Positions 49,600-57,234 of a stretch of DNA of 64,000 nt are shown here, piece after piece. Within the stretch, counting starts at the first letter, position 1, and each line of letters starts with the position of its first letter. The notes under the pieces are model-generated. The model saw nothing but the letters and a program-made list of their open reading frames with translations, did no database searches and was not told the DNA's origin. Source of the DNA: Scatosoma sp048465415 (GTDB lineage Bacteria; Bacillota; Clostridia; Christensenellales; Borkfalkiaceae); the NCBI GenBank assembly GCA_048465415.1, contig DBFWLO010000015.1, positions 1 to 64,000 of the forward strand, given 5' to 3'. Both the position numbers and the translations under genes were made by a program.

Positions 49600-49815
49600 T
49601 AAAAAGCCTATCGTCGCACGTCTCTTTTCGTAGGGGACGGCTCACCCCTGCCGGAGGGCCTATTGCTTGATCTGAAACCTGCGGCTGTTAATATCACAAA
49701 ATTCCCTCTGCTTTTATCTGTTTTTAGGCTTATGGCGTAAAAGAGGGAAGGTAGGGTTACCTGTAAATTACTTAATGAGCAATCAAGCGGATATTTAATA
49801 ATTTTTATTCCATTC
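49600..49815. other. segment with RNA-like pairing, class unknown
   Basis: AGGGG/CCCCT hairpin at 49,631-49,650, a 12-bp helix TTCCCT-CTTTTA/TAAAAG-AGGGAA at ~49,702-49,753 with a 21-nt loop, and an enclosing GCTTGAT/ATCAAGC pairing (~49,667 with ~49,785). No promoter is seen. It does not match 6S, tmRNA, SRP, RNase P or riboswitch motifs that I know. Confidence 0.3.
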
Positions 49816-50067
49816 TTATAATTATAGAAAGTAGATGATTATCGCTCAGGAGGGTATGTACTCTTGTGTCGTAAAAAATTATGGCGGATGACGAAGAAAA
49901 AAGGACGAGAAGAATGAAAATTTCCGACGTTGATCCCGTAAAAATGAAATGATAAAAATGCCCTATCGCGAAAAAATGATACGGCTTTTCTGTAGTAGGC
50001 TGCAGGGCGACGCGGGTATTCCCCGATTATGAAATAAGAAAAAACTTAAGCGGAAAAATTTATAGAT

Positions 50068-50096
50068 TGACATCGGTTTTGTTTTTTGTTATAATT
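50068..50096 (+). promoter_or_regulatory. promoter of the APH-like kinase gene
   Basis: Perfect TTGACA (50,068-50,073), 17-nt spacer, perfect TATAAT (50,091-50,096). Confidence 0.92.
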
Positions 50097-50197
50097 TTAA
50101 TAGAACGATTATGACCTCTTATAGATAATTTATGTTTCCAAATGCAGAAACGAAAAGCAGGTTTGGATGGGAATTGGCAGACAAGGAGAAAAGAGAA

Positions 50198-51202
50198 ATG
50201 GAGATAGACAGTAATTTGCTATTGCCGAAGGGTAAAGCCCTTTATGGGATAACCCGATTTCGGGAGATCATTGCCGGCAATTCGGGCGACAAAATCTTTG
50301 AGGTTGAAAGGTCGGGCGGTCAAGCCGTTTTGAGGGTTTGTGAATTCGGTGAAAAGAAACAAGCGCATACGGAGTTTGAGACGCGTTGGGTAGACTATCT
50401 GTCCGCCGAAATGGAAGGCGTTGTAAAACCGATCCGCAGCATAAACGGTAAGCTGTATGAAGTCGTTGAGGCGGGCGGCAAAGCGTATATTCTGACGTTG
50501 CAGGAAAAAGCGCGGGGAAAAAAGATCGATTCCAACGCCCCGACGGAATTCAATGAAAAACTATTCTACAATCTTGGTATCCTGATGGGGCGAATGCACA
50601 GCTTGACGAAAAGTTATGAAGGCAACAAATCCTGCCCGCAGTTCAAATGGAACGGTCCGCACTTCTGGCGCGGGGAGATCGCTGTTTTGGATAAAGATGT
50701 TCGGGAAGGGGAAAAACGGCTCCTGGAAGAACTGGAACGCTTGCCCGTAGGAAAGGAGAATTACGGCATCGTCCATTACGACGTCCATACCGATAATTTT
50801 CTTGTGGAAGAGGATAAGATCACCTTGATCGATTTTGACGCCTGTCAATTTAACTGGTACGCGGCGGATATAGCGAGCGCGCTGTTTTTTATGGCGCGGA
50901 AAGGCGCCGATCCATTAAAACAAATGACGGAAGAAAAGCGCACGGAGTTTGCCGAAACGTATTTGATTTCCTATTTGAAAGGATATTTGACAACCAACAC
51001 GCTCAGCGAGTACTGGATTAAAAAGTTGGATTTATTTATGCGTTACCAAATGGTGGACGAATACGTGGCTGCCCAACAATGGTGGCCGAACGAAAATGAG
51101 GCTCAACGACAATGGTATCTGGCTTGGCATAAGAACAGAATTAAAAATAATTTACCCTATGTACCCATCGACTATGAAAAAGTTTTAGATGGTATATCAT
51201 AA
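50198..51202 (+). CDS. APH/choline-kinase-fold phosphotransferase
   Basis: 334-residue kinase-like protein. The Brenner motif HYDVHTDN (catalytic Asp, ~192) and the metal-binding DFD (LIDFDACQFNWYAADIA, ~211) are intact. An N-terminal lobe with VLRVCEF and a possible ATP-anchoring lysine region precedes them. It resembles homoserine kinase II/aminoglycoside phosphotransferase-like proteins of Bacillota; the substrate (drug, sugar or amino alcohol) is unknown. AAGGAG lies 9 nt before ATG 50,198. Base composition is between that of the island and the host, which suggests a separate origin from the R-M operon. Monocistronic. Confidence 0.85.
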   Translation: MEIDSNLLLPKGKALYGITRFREIIAGNSGDKIFEVERSGGQAVLRVCEFGEKKQAHTEFETRWVDYLSAEMEGVVKPIRSINGKLYEVVEAGGKAYILTLQEKARGKKIDSNAPTEFNEKLFYNLGILMGRMHSLTKSYEGNKSCPQFKWNGPHFWRGEIAVLDKDVREGEKRLLEELERLPVGKENYGIVHYDVHTDNFLVEEDKITLIDFDACQFNWYAADIASALFFMARKGADPLKQMTEEKRTEFAETYLISYLKGYLTTNTLSEYWIKKLDLFMRYQMVDEYVAAQQWWPNENEAQRQWYLAWHKNRIKNNLPYVPIDYEKVLDGIS

Positions 51203-51407
51203 ATGCCTATGTGTCGAGGATACGCGAAATCGAGTTTGGGAAAGAAAATGGAAGCGAAGGTGTGGCCCTGCGCTCCGCTGAAAAAAGCGAGACGGAAAAG
51301 GAGAGGAGAAAAAGGAAGTAAAAAGGTTGAAAAGATACTAAAAATCGTTATTGACGGAAGAACGTACGCAAGCGTTAATATCTGTACCGGTTTGCCGCAC
51401 CATTTAT

Positions 51408-51447
51408 GCAGATTATCGAATAAAAACTCGGAAATCTGCTTTTTTTA
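51408..51447 (+). terminator. terminator, probably of the APH-like gene
   Basis: GCAGATT/AATCTGC stem with an 18-nt loop and eight T residues. Confidence 0.75.
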
Positions 51448-51540
51448 TGCCGTTTTTGCATGGAAAATGAATAAAAAGAAGATGAAAACAGGTGATTTTT
51501 TGGGACCGATTTGGGACCAAATCACTGAAAAACATTATGT

Positions 51541-51585
51541 AAAAAGCCCGTCCGTGACCTTTTAAGATCATCGAGCGGGCTTTTC
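51541..51585. terminator. bidirectional terminator at the 3' end of the integrase remnant
   Basis: AAAAGCCCG/CGGGCTTTT stem with A and T runs on the two sides. Confidence 0.75.
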
Positions 51586-51604
51586 CCTTTTATACACCAA
51601 GCAA

Positions 51605-52228
51605 TTAAAATTTCAATTTTTCCATTTCCTCGCGTTGCCAATCGTCTTCCCAGTGCGTATAGACGCGGTCGGTCGTGTTCGCGTTCATTTTATGCCCGGT
51701 CACATAATCTACCCAGGGCTTATAACAATGCGCTTGTTGTACGGCCGTAGTAAACGTATGACGCAGATCATATAACCGGAACTCGGTAGGGAAAAATTTA
51801 TGGAAGGCCCGTTCCAGTTGAAGAAGAGAAACGGGAACGGCGGCTTTGATCTGCTCGATGTAGGGTAAAAGTGCAGAGTGCAGAGGAATCCTGCGGAACG
51901 ATTGCTTTTCGTACTGTTTCTTTTTTGCAGTTTTAATAATGATAAAACCTTTATCGTCGAAAACGAGATCCGTGAGCTCGCAAGGCCGCATGCCCGTATA
52001 GGCAAGTAGCCAAAGACAAAAGTCCGCTTTGGCAGTAGGTTCCCGATTGAAAAAAGCGTGCATATATAAATTGGGAATCACTTTCCCCGCCTGGCGTTCA
52101 TGCGGCGGTATCTGTATTTGTCTCATAGGATTGGTAAGTAGAATCCGATCAGAGACGGCCGCAATACAGATCCAGAAAAGAATATTTTTCACGTCTTCCA
52201 TCGTGTGCTTTTTCTTTACGTCAAGCAA
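51605..52228 (-). pseudogene. tyrosine recombinase (integrase), N-terminally truncated
   Basis: 207 residues hold the last helix of the core-binding domain (FWICIAAVSDRILLTNPM) and a full catalytic domain: first Arg in YTGMRPCELTDL (~81), LRHTF (~154), GHKMNANTTDRVYTH with the His and the nucleophilic Tyr. The arm-binding and most of the core-binding domain are missing. The 5' end is fused to the truncated XRE fragment by a deletion at ~52,221. Recombination is unlikely. It marks the element that brought in the island, or part of it. Confidence 0.85.
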
Positions 52229-52370
52229 TTAAAGTATTGCCCGTAGGCTCGCGTTTTTGAGTTTCTAACATAGCAATACAGCCATTGCTTAATCCAGTAA
52301 ATTTTGAGAGTTCTACTTGACTAATATTTTTTTCGGCTCTTAATTCTTTTAATTTTTGTGCGAAACTCAT
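52221..52370 (-). pseudogene. XRE repressor fragment fused to the integrase remnant
   Basis: 49 residues starting MSFAQKLKELRAEKNISQVEL are the first four helices of a Cro/CI HTH, ending REPTGNTLIA at TGA 52,221. Related repressors continue for at least 20 more residues (L-x-K-L-A-D...). The frame stops exactly where integrase coding sequence begins in another frame, overlapping it by 8 nt. I infer that a deletion joined the two. Still preceded by a normal divergent promoter region. Confidence 0.75.
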
Positions 52371-52435
52371 AATCTGCAATCCTTGTTAAAAAACTTTTCT
52401 CATTATAACATTCGTGAGTTGCAATGCAAATATAC

Positions 52436-52451
52436 TCATGGTAGTGAGTGC
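52436..52451. promoter_or_regulatory. likely operator of the XRE fragment
   Basis: ACTCATGGTAGTGAGT has ACTCA/TGAGT arms and lies between the XRE fragment and the small divergent gene 52,494-52,613. A related GTGAGTTGCAA lies at ~52,412. Confidence 0.45.
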
Positions 52452-52493
52452 GAGATTTTTTATAAATAGAAATTCTTCCAACAGGAGGAAATA

Positions 52494-52613
52494 ATGAGAA
52501 AGAAGCATGTACGAGGAAGTAGAAACGAAAAGCGTAAAACAAAAACTCCGACGTTGGAAAGATCCGACGTCGGAATTACAGAGGAAGCAACAAAAAGCCA
52601 ATATTTATTTTAA
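52494..52613 (+). CDS. 39-residue protein divergent from the XRE fragment
   Basis: Strong AGGAGG spaced 5-6 nt from the ATG. The product is very basic at its start (RKKHVRGSRNEKRKTKT) with a more acidic end; not recognised. Its position facing an XRE gene matches the other small divergent genes in this window. It could be an excisionase-like or antirepressor-like product, but nothing proves that. Confidence 0.5.
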   Translation: MRKKHVRGSRNEKRKTKTPTLERSDVGITEEATKSQYLF

Positions 52614-52645
52614 AAAAGCTCTCCCGAGAAAGGGAGAGCGAAAAA
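52612..52645 (-). terminator. terminator of gene 52,656-52,961
   Basis: GCTCTCCC/GGGAGAGC stem; on the minus strand it is followed by six T residues. Confidence 0.82.
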
Positions 52646-52655
52646 TAGGTTTGAG

Positions 52656-52961
52656 TTATTTTTTGGGTTTAAAATGCAGAGCAGGAAAAGTGTGTTTATA
52701 GGGAGAACAGGATTCTACATTATCATGAAAGATAAGGTATACGATACGTGTTTTTTCTTTCTTTTGTTCTTCGGTAAGCGGCTGCTCGTAAGTTTCAAAA
52801 ATCTGAGAAACCTTATTTTTGATTGTGAGGAATATGCGTCGGCGAGGCGGATCGAGTTCTTCTCCCGCCCACAGAGCTTCAAACTCTTCATTCAAAAAGT
52901 TTTCACAAGGGAAGCCGCAATATTCCTTTTTGGGGCAGCTCCTGCAAAAGTTGTGTATCAT
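52656..52961 (-). CDS. small Cys-motif protein of unknown function
   Basis: 101-residue protein. Four cysteines cluster at the N-terminus (FCRSCPKKEYCGFPC, C-x2-C-x5-C-x3-C), which suggests a zinc or Fe-S site. A helical, charged rest includes EEQKKEKTR. GGAG lies before the ATG and a good terminator follows. Composition matches the island. I do not recognise a family. Confidence 0.6.
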   Translation of the reverse strand: MIHNFCRSCPKKEYCGFPCENFLNEEFEALWAGEELDPPRRRIFLTIKNKVSQIFETYEQPLTEEQKKEKTRIVYLIFHDNVESCSPYKHTFPALHFKPKK

Positions 52962-53110
52962 AAAAATCTCCTTTGTAAGTAATCTGAATTTATTATAGCA
53001 GGTTTACAAATAGAAATCAATCAGCAAACAGAAATAAATTGAATTACTAGGGAAAAAGGGAAATCTTCTTCAAATAATGAAGGAAGAAAATAGACCGGAG
53101 GAAAGGAAAG

Positions 53111-53206
53111 ATGAGCAGCCAATATAAAGCGGATACCCGCCACGAGGTCAATACGGTGTGTTTCAGCGTCCCGGATAAATACATAACCGACTATGGTAAC
53201 TTATAG
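53111..53206 (+). pseudogene. start of a decayed gene
   Basis: GGAGGAAAGGAAAG precedes an ATG that opens a 31-residue frame (SSQYKADTRHEVNTVCFSVPDKY) ending at TAG 53,204. Protein-like sequence seems to go on in pieces to ~53,460, interrupted by stops and frame changes. The family cannot be told. Confidence 0.4.
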
Positions 53207-53492
53207 GGCATACGAGCGCAGTGATACGAATATAAGGCCGCTCCGATCTTTGTAACGGAGGATAAGGGGCGCGTATGACGCGTTGAGCGATTACGTCGGA
53301 GTGAATATGGGGGAACAGGACGAGAGTTTAAAAAGGCGGGTGTTTTGGAATATGTAAAAAGACGGTGGCTCGTATGATATAACGACGTACTATTACCACT
53401 ACGTTTAATCCGTATCGTCCTGTGCAGGACGTCGAATGTGCGCCGTAAATTTCCTGGCTGTTCTCGACGGACGGTAAAATTTTTCACGACCA

Positions 53493-53521
53493 TTGACAAA
53501 ATAGCGTAATTATGTTAAAAT
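53493..53521 (+). promoter_or_regulatory. orphan consensus promoter
   Basis: TTGACA (53,493-53,498), 17-nt spacer, TAAAAT (53,516-53,521). It could drive the membrane protein gene at 53,776 through a 250-nt leader. Confidence 0.65.
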
Positions 53522-53683
53522 AGAAGAAGCTAAAACGGGTGAAAAAATAATGGCTCACATGATCAGATCGGTATCTTGTTTTTTAAGGATTTTTTTAAGT
53601 TGGGACTTTTGGGGATCAAATAAAAAATGACCGTTTTTTGTGGGAAAACTCTTATAAAGCCGTTGTTTTTGAGAGAGATTACG

Positions 53684-53694
53684 GGTTCAATTCC
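53684..53694 (+). other. T-loop-like 11-mer, candidate attR trace
   Basis: GGTTCAATTCC is identical to 39,303-39,313 in tRNA-Leu. The flanks do not continue the tRNA match and cannot form a T stem, so this is only a candidate. Confidence 0.3.
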
Positions 53695-53775
53695 ATCGTG
53701 TAAAGAGCTGCGTCGAGGCCGAAGAACACGATCCTTATCAAAAAACGCCGCGGCGGGAAGTCGGCGGGAGAAAGC

Positions 53776-54234
53776 ATGAAAAAATTATCCGAAGTTTATA
53801 AAATGGGCGCTGACGTTCGCGGCCTGATTCTTTTCGCCGCGATCCTGCTCCCCAACCTGATCTGGTTTACCCTCCCCGCCCCGAACGATATCCTGCGCGG
53901 CGAATCGCAGACCGTCTTGCTGGACGGATTCGCCTCCGCCTTTCAGGTTCTGACGGTATTTTTTATGTGCGCGTTTATCCGTAAAAACGCGCCGAAAAAG
54001 ATTCTGATACCGGCGGCGGTCACAATCTCGCTTTTCGTGCTTCTTTATTATATGGCCTGGATCGTTTATTACAGGGGCTTTATACAATCCGCGATCTTGA
54101 TGATCCTCGCCGTCGCTCCCTGCGCCGTGTTGATAATTTTTTCGGGAGTCAGAAAGAATGCGTTCGCCTTAATCCCCGCCGTAGTTTTTGCCGTCTGCCA
54201 CGTTTCTTCCGCTTTGATAAATTTCATGCTCTGA
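53776..54234 (+). CDS. four-helix membrane protein of unknown function
   Basis: 152-residue integral membrane protein with four hydrophobic segments (about 16-33, 52-66, 76-96, 101-121, and a weaker C-terminal one). GGGAGAAAGC lies before the ATG. I see no known motif. It is the first gene with host-like codon use after the island. Confidence 0.6.
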   Translation: MKKLSEVYKMGADVRGLILFAAILLPNLIWFTLPAPNDILRGESQTVLLDGFASAFQVLTVFFMCAFIRKNAPKKILIPAAVTISLFVLLYYMAWIVYYRGFIQSAILMILAVAPCAVLIIFSGVRKNAFALIPAVVFAVCHVSSALINFML

Positions 54235-54332
54235 AAGAAAAGAAAGACTCTCTCATTTTCTTCGCACGCATTATAAAAAAGGCTGAAAACGGATACAATA
54301 TTTTATAAAAACCAGTAAAAAGGAGATAGGTT

Positions 54333-54584
54333 ATGCTTTGGTGGCAAAGTGCCCTCGTTATTATCGGGATCGTTTTTTTAGTTTTTATTCTTTTGAAGAT
54401 CTTCAAAGTGAGCTTTAAGATTATCTGGAAGCTGCTGCTCAACGCCCTCGTGGGCGGCGCGATCTTGTTCCTTTTGAACCTGATTCCCGGCGTCAATATG
54501 CCCATCAACTGGCTGACGACGATTTTGACCGGCTTTTTGGGAATCCCCGCCGTGATCGGTATCTTTATATTCAGCTTATTTTAA
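54333..54584 (+). CDS. BofA-family protein
   Basis: 83-residue protein with two to three membrane helices. The C-terminal half (KIIWKLLLNALVGGAILFLLNLIPGVNMPINWLTTILTGFLGIPAVIGIFI) fits the BofA family. In Bacillus, BofA inhibits SpoIVFB and so delays pro-sigma-K processing during sporulation. Whether it has that job here is inferred from family and from SpoVT in the same window. AAAGGAGATAGGTT precedes the ATG. Confidence 0.8.
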   Translation: MLWWQSALVIIGIVFLVFILLKIFKVSFKIIWKLLLNALVGGAILFLLNLIPGVNMPINWLTTILTGFLGIPAVIGIFIFSLF

Positions 54585-54602
54585 TCTGTCTTTTAAGGCG
54601 AC

Positions 54603-54632
54603 AAAAACCGGGGATAATTCCCCGATTTTTTT
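54603..54632 (+). terminator. terminator of the bofA-like gene
   Basis: CGGGGA/TCCCCG stem with a short loop and seven T residues. Confidence 0.88.
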
Positions 54633-54636
54633 ATGC

Positions 54637-54667
54637 CGGAAATTGTTTTTTCAGGAAACAATTTCCG
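54637..54667. repeat. perfect 12-bp inverted repeat upstream of GH3
   Basis: CGGAAATTGTTT (54,637-54,648) and its complement (54,656-54,667) are 7 nt apart. There is no T run. A related GGAAATTGTCC occurs in the GH3 leader near 54,791, so an operator is possible. Confidence 0.5.
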
Positions 54668-54770
54668 ATGCGAAAAGAGGGATCGGGAGGTGTTTTTTTG
54701 CCGCAAATGACATTTTGTGCAAAGAAACGAACAGAATATGTCAAAGTCCTACCCAAAAGAAAAATTTTGT

Positions 54771-54778
54771 GATATAAT
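54771..54778 (+). promoter_or_regulatory. extended -10 promoter of the GH3 operon
   Basis: TGTGATATAAT carries a TG one base before TATAAT (54,773-54,778). The -35 is weak. The ATG is 45 nt downstream. Confidence 0.6.
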
Positions 54779-54822
54779 TTTTATGTAAAACGGAAATTGT
54801 CCGACGAGGTTGGGAAAGTATT

Positions 54823-57234
54823 ATGAAACATGCAGAAATCATCAAAAAACTCACTTTGGAAGAAAAAGCGGCGCTGATGTCCGGCCGCGATTTCTGGTCA
54901 ACGACGGAATACGAAAAGTACGGCGTACCGAGTATTTTTCTCGCGGACGGCCCGCACGGTATTCGTAAACAGGCGGCGGCGTCCGACCATCTGGGGCTGA
55001 ACGCCAGTATCCCCGCGACTTGTTTCCCCACGGCCGCGACGATGGCGAACAGCTGGAACGAAGAACTCGGCGAAAAGATGGGCGAGCTCCTCGGCGAAGA
55101 AGCGGCGTCCCAGGGCGTCAACGTCCTCTTGGGGCCGGGCATGAACGTCAAGCGCAACCCTTTGTGCGGCCGCAATTTCGAGTACTTCTCGGAAGATCCG
55201 TATTTGGCCGGCAAAATGGCGGCTTCGTACGTGCGCGGAATCCAGAGCAAAGGCGTTTCGGCCTGCGTGAAGCACTTCGCGGTGAATAACCAGGAAGAAC
55301 GGCGCATGGTCGTCGACAGCGTGGTGGACGAGCGGACGCTGCGCGAGATCTATCTCACCGGCTTCGAGATCGCGGTGGAAGAGGGCAAAGTCAAAACGGT
55401 GATGTCCTCCTATAACCGACTCAACGGCGTGCACGCCAACGAGAATATGCACCTTTTGCGCGAAATCCTCCGCGGCGAATGGGGCTTCGACGGCGTGGTG
55501 GTGACGGACTGGGCGGGCTGCAACGACCGCGTGGAAGGCGTGAAGGCCGGAAACGAACTGGAAATGCCCGGCTGTAAATACGGCAACGAGGATATCGTAA
55601 AAGCGGTGCAAGAAGGCCGTCTGGACGAAGCGATCGTGGACGAGTGTCTCGATCGGCTCCTCGACCTGATCCTGGAAACGGATAAAGCGGTGAAGTCGAG
55701 TCCCAAAGAATTCGATAAGGAAGCGCACCACGCCTTCGCGGAAAAATGCGCGGAGGAAAGCATCGTCCTCTTGAAGAACGAAAACGGTCTTTTGCCGCTG
55801 GATAAGACGACCAGGATCGCGGTGATCGGGGATTTTGCGGAAAATCCGAGATACCAGGGCGCGGGCTCTTCCATCGTCAACCCCACTAGGCTCGACAGTT
55901 TTTGGGCGAACGCCAAAGAAAGCGGCTTCGATCGGATCGGATACGCGAAAGGTTACGATCGCTACGGCAGGAAATCGAAAAAACTGGAAAAAGCGGCGCT
56001 GGAACTCGCGAAAGAGATGGAAACGATCCTCTTTTTCGCGGGGCTCGACGAAGTGAGCGAGGCGGAAGGCATCGACCGCAGAAGCATGAAACTTCCCGAA
56101 AATCAGCTGGAACTTTTAAAGCAGCTCTACGCGCTGCGTAAAAAAGTCGTGGTGGTGCTCTCCTGCGGCAGCGCGGTGGAACTGGACACGGTGGAGAAGG
56201 CGGACGCGATCGTGCACGCGTATCTCGGCGGGCAGGCGGGCGCGAAAGCGGTGTGGAAAGTACTGACGGGCGAAGTCAATCCCAGCGGTAAACTTGCGGA
56301 AAGCTATCCCTATAAATACGAAGACTGTCCATCCGCCAAGTATTTCCCCGGCAAAGAAGCGACCGCGGAATACCGCGAGGGCCCGTTTATCGGCTACCGC
56401 TATTACGAAACGGCGGGGGTGCCCGTGCGTTATCCTTTCGGCTACGGTTTGAGCTATACGACGTTCGCCTATTCCGATCTGGAAGTGCACGAACAGGGCG
56501 TGCGCTTCACGCTGACGAATACGGGGACGAGGGACGGCGCGGAAGCGGCGCAGCTTTACATAGGCAAACCGGAAAGCGAGATTTTCCGTCCGGTGCGCGA
56601 GCTGAAAGGCTTCAAAAAGGTATTTTTAAAAGCGGGCGAAAGCGCGCGCGTGGAAATCCCGTTCGATAAACGCACCTTCCGTTACTATAACGTAAAAACG
56701 AAAGCCTGGGAAACGGAAGGGGGCAGGTATGCGGTGACGGTGGGCGCTTCGGCTTCGGACATTCGCCTCGAAGGGGAGACGGAGCTGGCGGGCACGACGC
56801 AAACCGCGCCGTACGAGGCGAAAAAGCTGCCGGCATATTTCACGGGCGCAGTGAGCGACGTCGGCGACGCCGAATTTACCGAATTGCTCGGCCGCAAAAT
56901 ACCGCCGAGCGGTTATAAATTCTATAAGAAAAATCGTATGATAATCGACGAGAACTGTACGGTGGCGGATCTGAGGTATTCGAGGCGCTGGGTAGGCCGG
57001 CTGTTCTCGGGCGCGATCCGTTTCGCGCACGCGTTCCTTTGGAAAACGGGCAATCGCACGATGGCGAATACGATCATGATGGGCGTGTATCACCAGCCGG
57101 TGAGAGGACTTGCGAAATTCGGCGGCATGTCGAGAAGGCAGATGGAAGGTATGCTGTTGATGTTCAACGGGCATTTCTTTAAAGGGTTCGGCAAATTCAT
57201 ATCGAAGGAAAAGAAAAAGGAGATAAAACAATGA
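54823..57234 (+). CDS. glycoside hydrolase family 3 beta-glycosidase with C-terminal extension
   Basis: 803-residue enzyme. The N-terminal TIM barrel has DGPHGIR, ATCFPTAATMANSWN, GPGMNVKRNPLCGRNFEYFSEDP, VKHFAVNNQE and the nucleophile in VVTDWAG (Asp ~228). The second alpha/beta domain starts near 310 and contains YQGAGSS and GLDEVSEAEGIDR. A fibronectin III-like domain (~545-655) carries YPFGYGLSYTTF. About 110 extra basic, helical residues (~695-803) follow, unusual for GH3. No signal peptide, so it is probably cytoplasmic. Substrate unknown, probably beta-glucosides. It overlaps the next gene by 4 nt. Confidence 0.93.
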   Translation: MKHAEIIKKLTLEEKAALMSGRDFWSTTEYEKYGVPSIFLADGPHGIRKQAAASDHLGLNASIPATCFPTAATMANSWNEELGEKMGELLGEEAASQGVNVLLGPGMNVKRNPLCGRNFEYFSEDPYLAGKMAASYVRGIQSKGVSACVKHFAVNNQEERRMVVDSVVDERTLREIYLTGFEIAVEEGKVKTVMSSYNRLNGVHANENMHLLREILRGEWGFDGVVVTDWAGCNDRVEGVKAGNELEMPGCKYGNEDIVKAVQEGRLDEAIVDECLDRLLDLILETDKAVKSSPKEFDKEAHHAFAEKCAEESIVLLKNENGLLPLDKTTRIAVIGDFAENPRYQGAGSSIVNPTRLDSFWANAKESGFDRIGYAKGYDRYGRKSKKLEKAALELAKEMETILFFAGLDEVSEAEGIDRRSMKLPENQLELLKQLYALRKKVVVVLSCGSAVELDTVEKADAIVHAYLGGQAGAKAVWKVLTGEVNPSGKLAESYPYKYEDCPSAKYFPGKEATAEYREGPFIGYRYYETAGVPVRYPFGYGLSYTTFAYSDLEVHEQGVRFTLTNTGTRDGAEAAQLYIGKPESEIFRPVRELKGFKKVFLKAGESARVEIPFDKRTFRYYNVKTKAWETEGGRYAVTVGASASDIRLEGETELAGTTQTAPYEAKKLPAYFTGAVSDVGDAEFTELLGRKIPPSGYKFYKKNRMIIDENCTVADLRYSRRWVGRLFSGAIRFAHAFLWKTGNRTMANTIMMGVYHQPVRGLAKFGGMSRRQMEGMLLMFNGHFFKGFGKFISKEKKKEIKQ

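Larger units (their letters stand above)
48880..50197. other. 1.3-kb largely non-coding, AT-rich stretch
   Basis: Contents in order: a T-arm-like 15-mer (49,037-49,051); the right direct repeat (49,069-49,092); two terminators (49,102-49,148 and 49,163-49,197); a promoter-to-terminator unit (49,201-49,545); and a segment with strong pairing potential (~49,600-49,815). After those come a 23-codon ORF at 49,880-49,951 without clear support and the APH promoter (50,068-50,096). Confidence 0.6.
51203..51604. other. non-coding region between the APH gene and the integrase remnant
   Basis: Two terminators (51,408-51,447 and 51,541-51,585). An open frame of 120 codons crosses the first terminator, has Lys/Arg-rich low-complexity sequence and no ribosome site, and is not taken as a gene. 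Confidence 0.6.
53207..53775. other. decayed right end of the island
   Basis: It holds broken coding sequence to ~53,460, a consensus promoter (53,493-53,521) with no gene directly behind it, and a GGTTCAATTCC T-loop-like 11-mer (53,684-53,694). Normal host composition resumes from about 53,700. Confidence 0.5.

Noticed and set aside
49600..49815. 6S RNA, tmRNA, SRP RNA, RNase P or a known riboswitch
   Set aside because: None of the signature sequences I know for these (tag peptide, SRP apical loop, P4 helix, riboswitch cores) is visible.
51391..51399. CCGCACCAT as an attachment site matching the tRNA-Leu 3' end
   Set aside because: Only 9 bases match and the upstream T-arm sequence is absent. 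Such a short match next to a terminator is likely by chance.
51203..51565. 120-codon open frame downstream of the APH-like gene
   Set aside because: It crosses a strong terminator (51,408-51,447), has no ribosome site, and its sequence is low-complexity Lys/Arg-rich followed by non-protein-like text.
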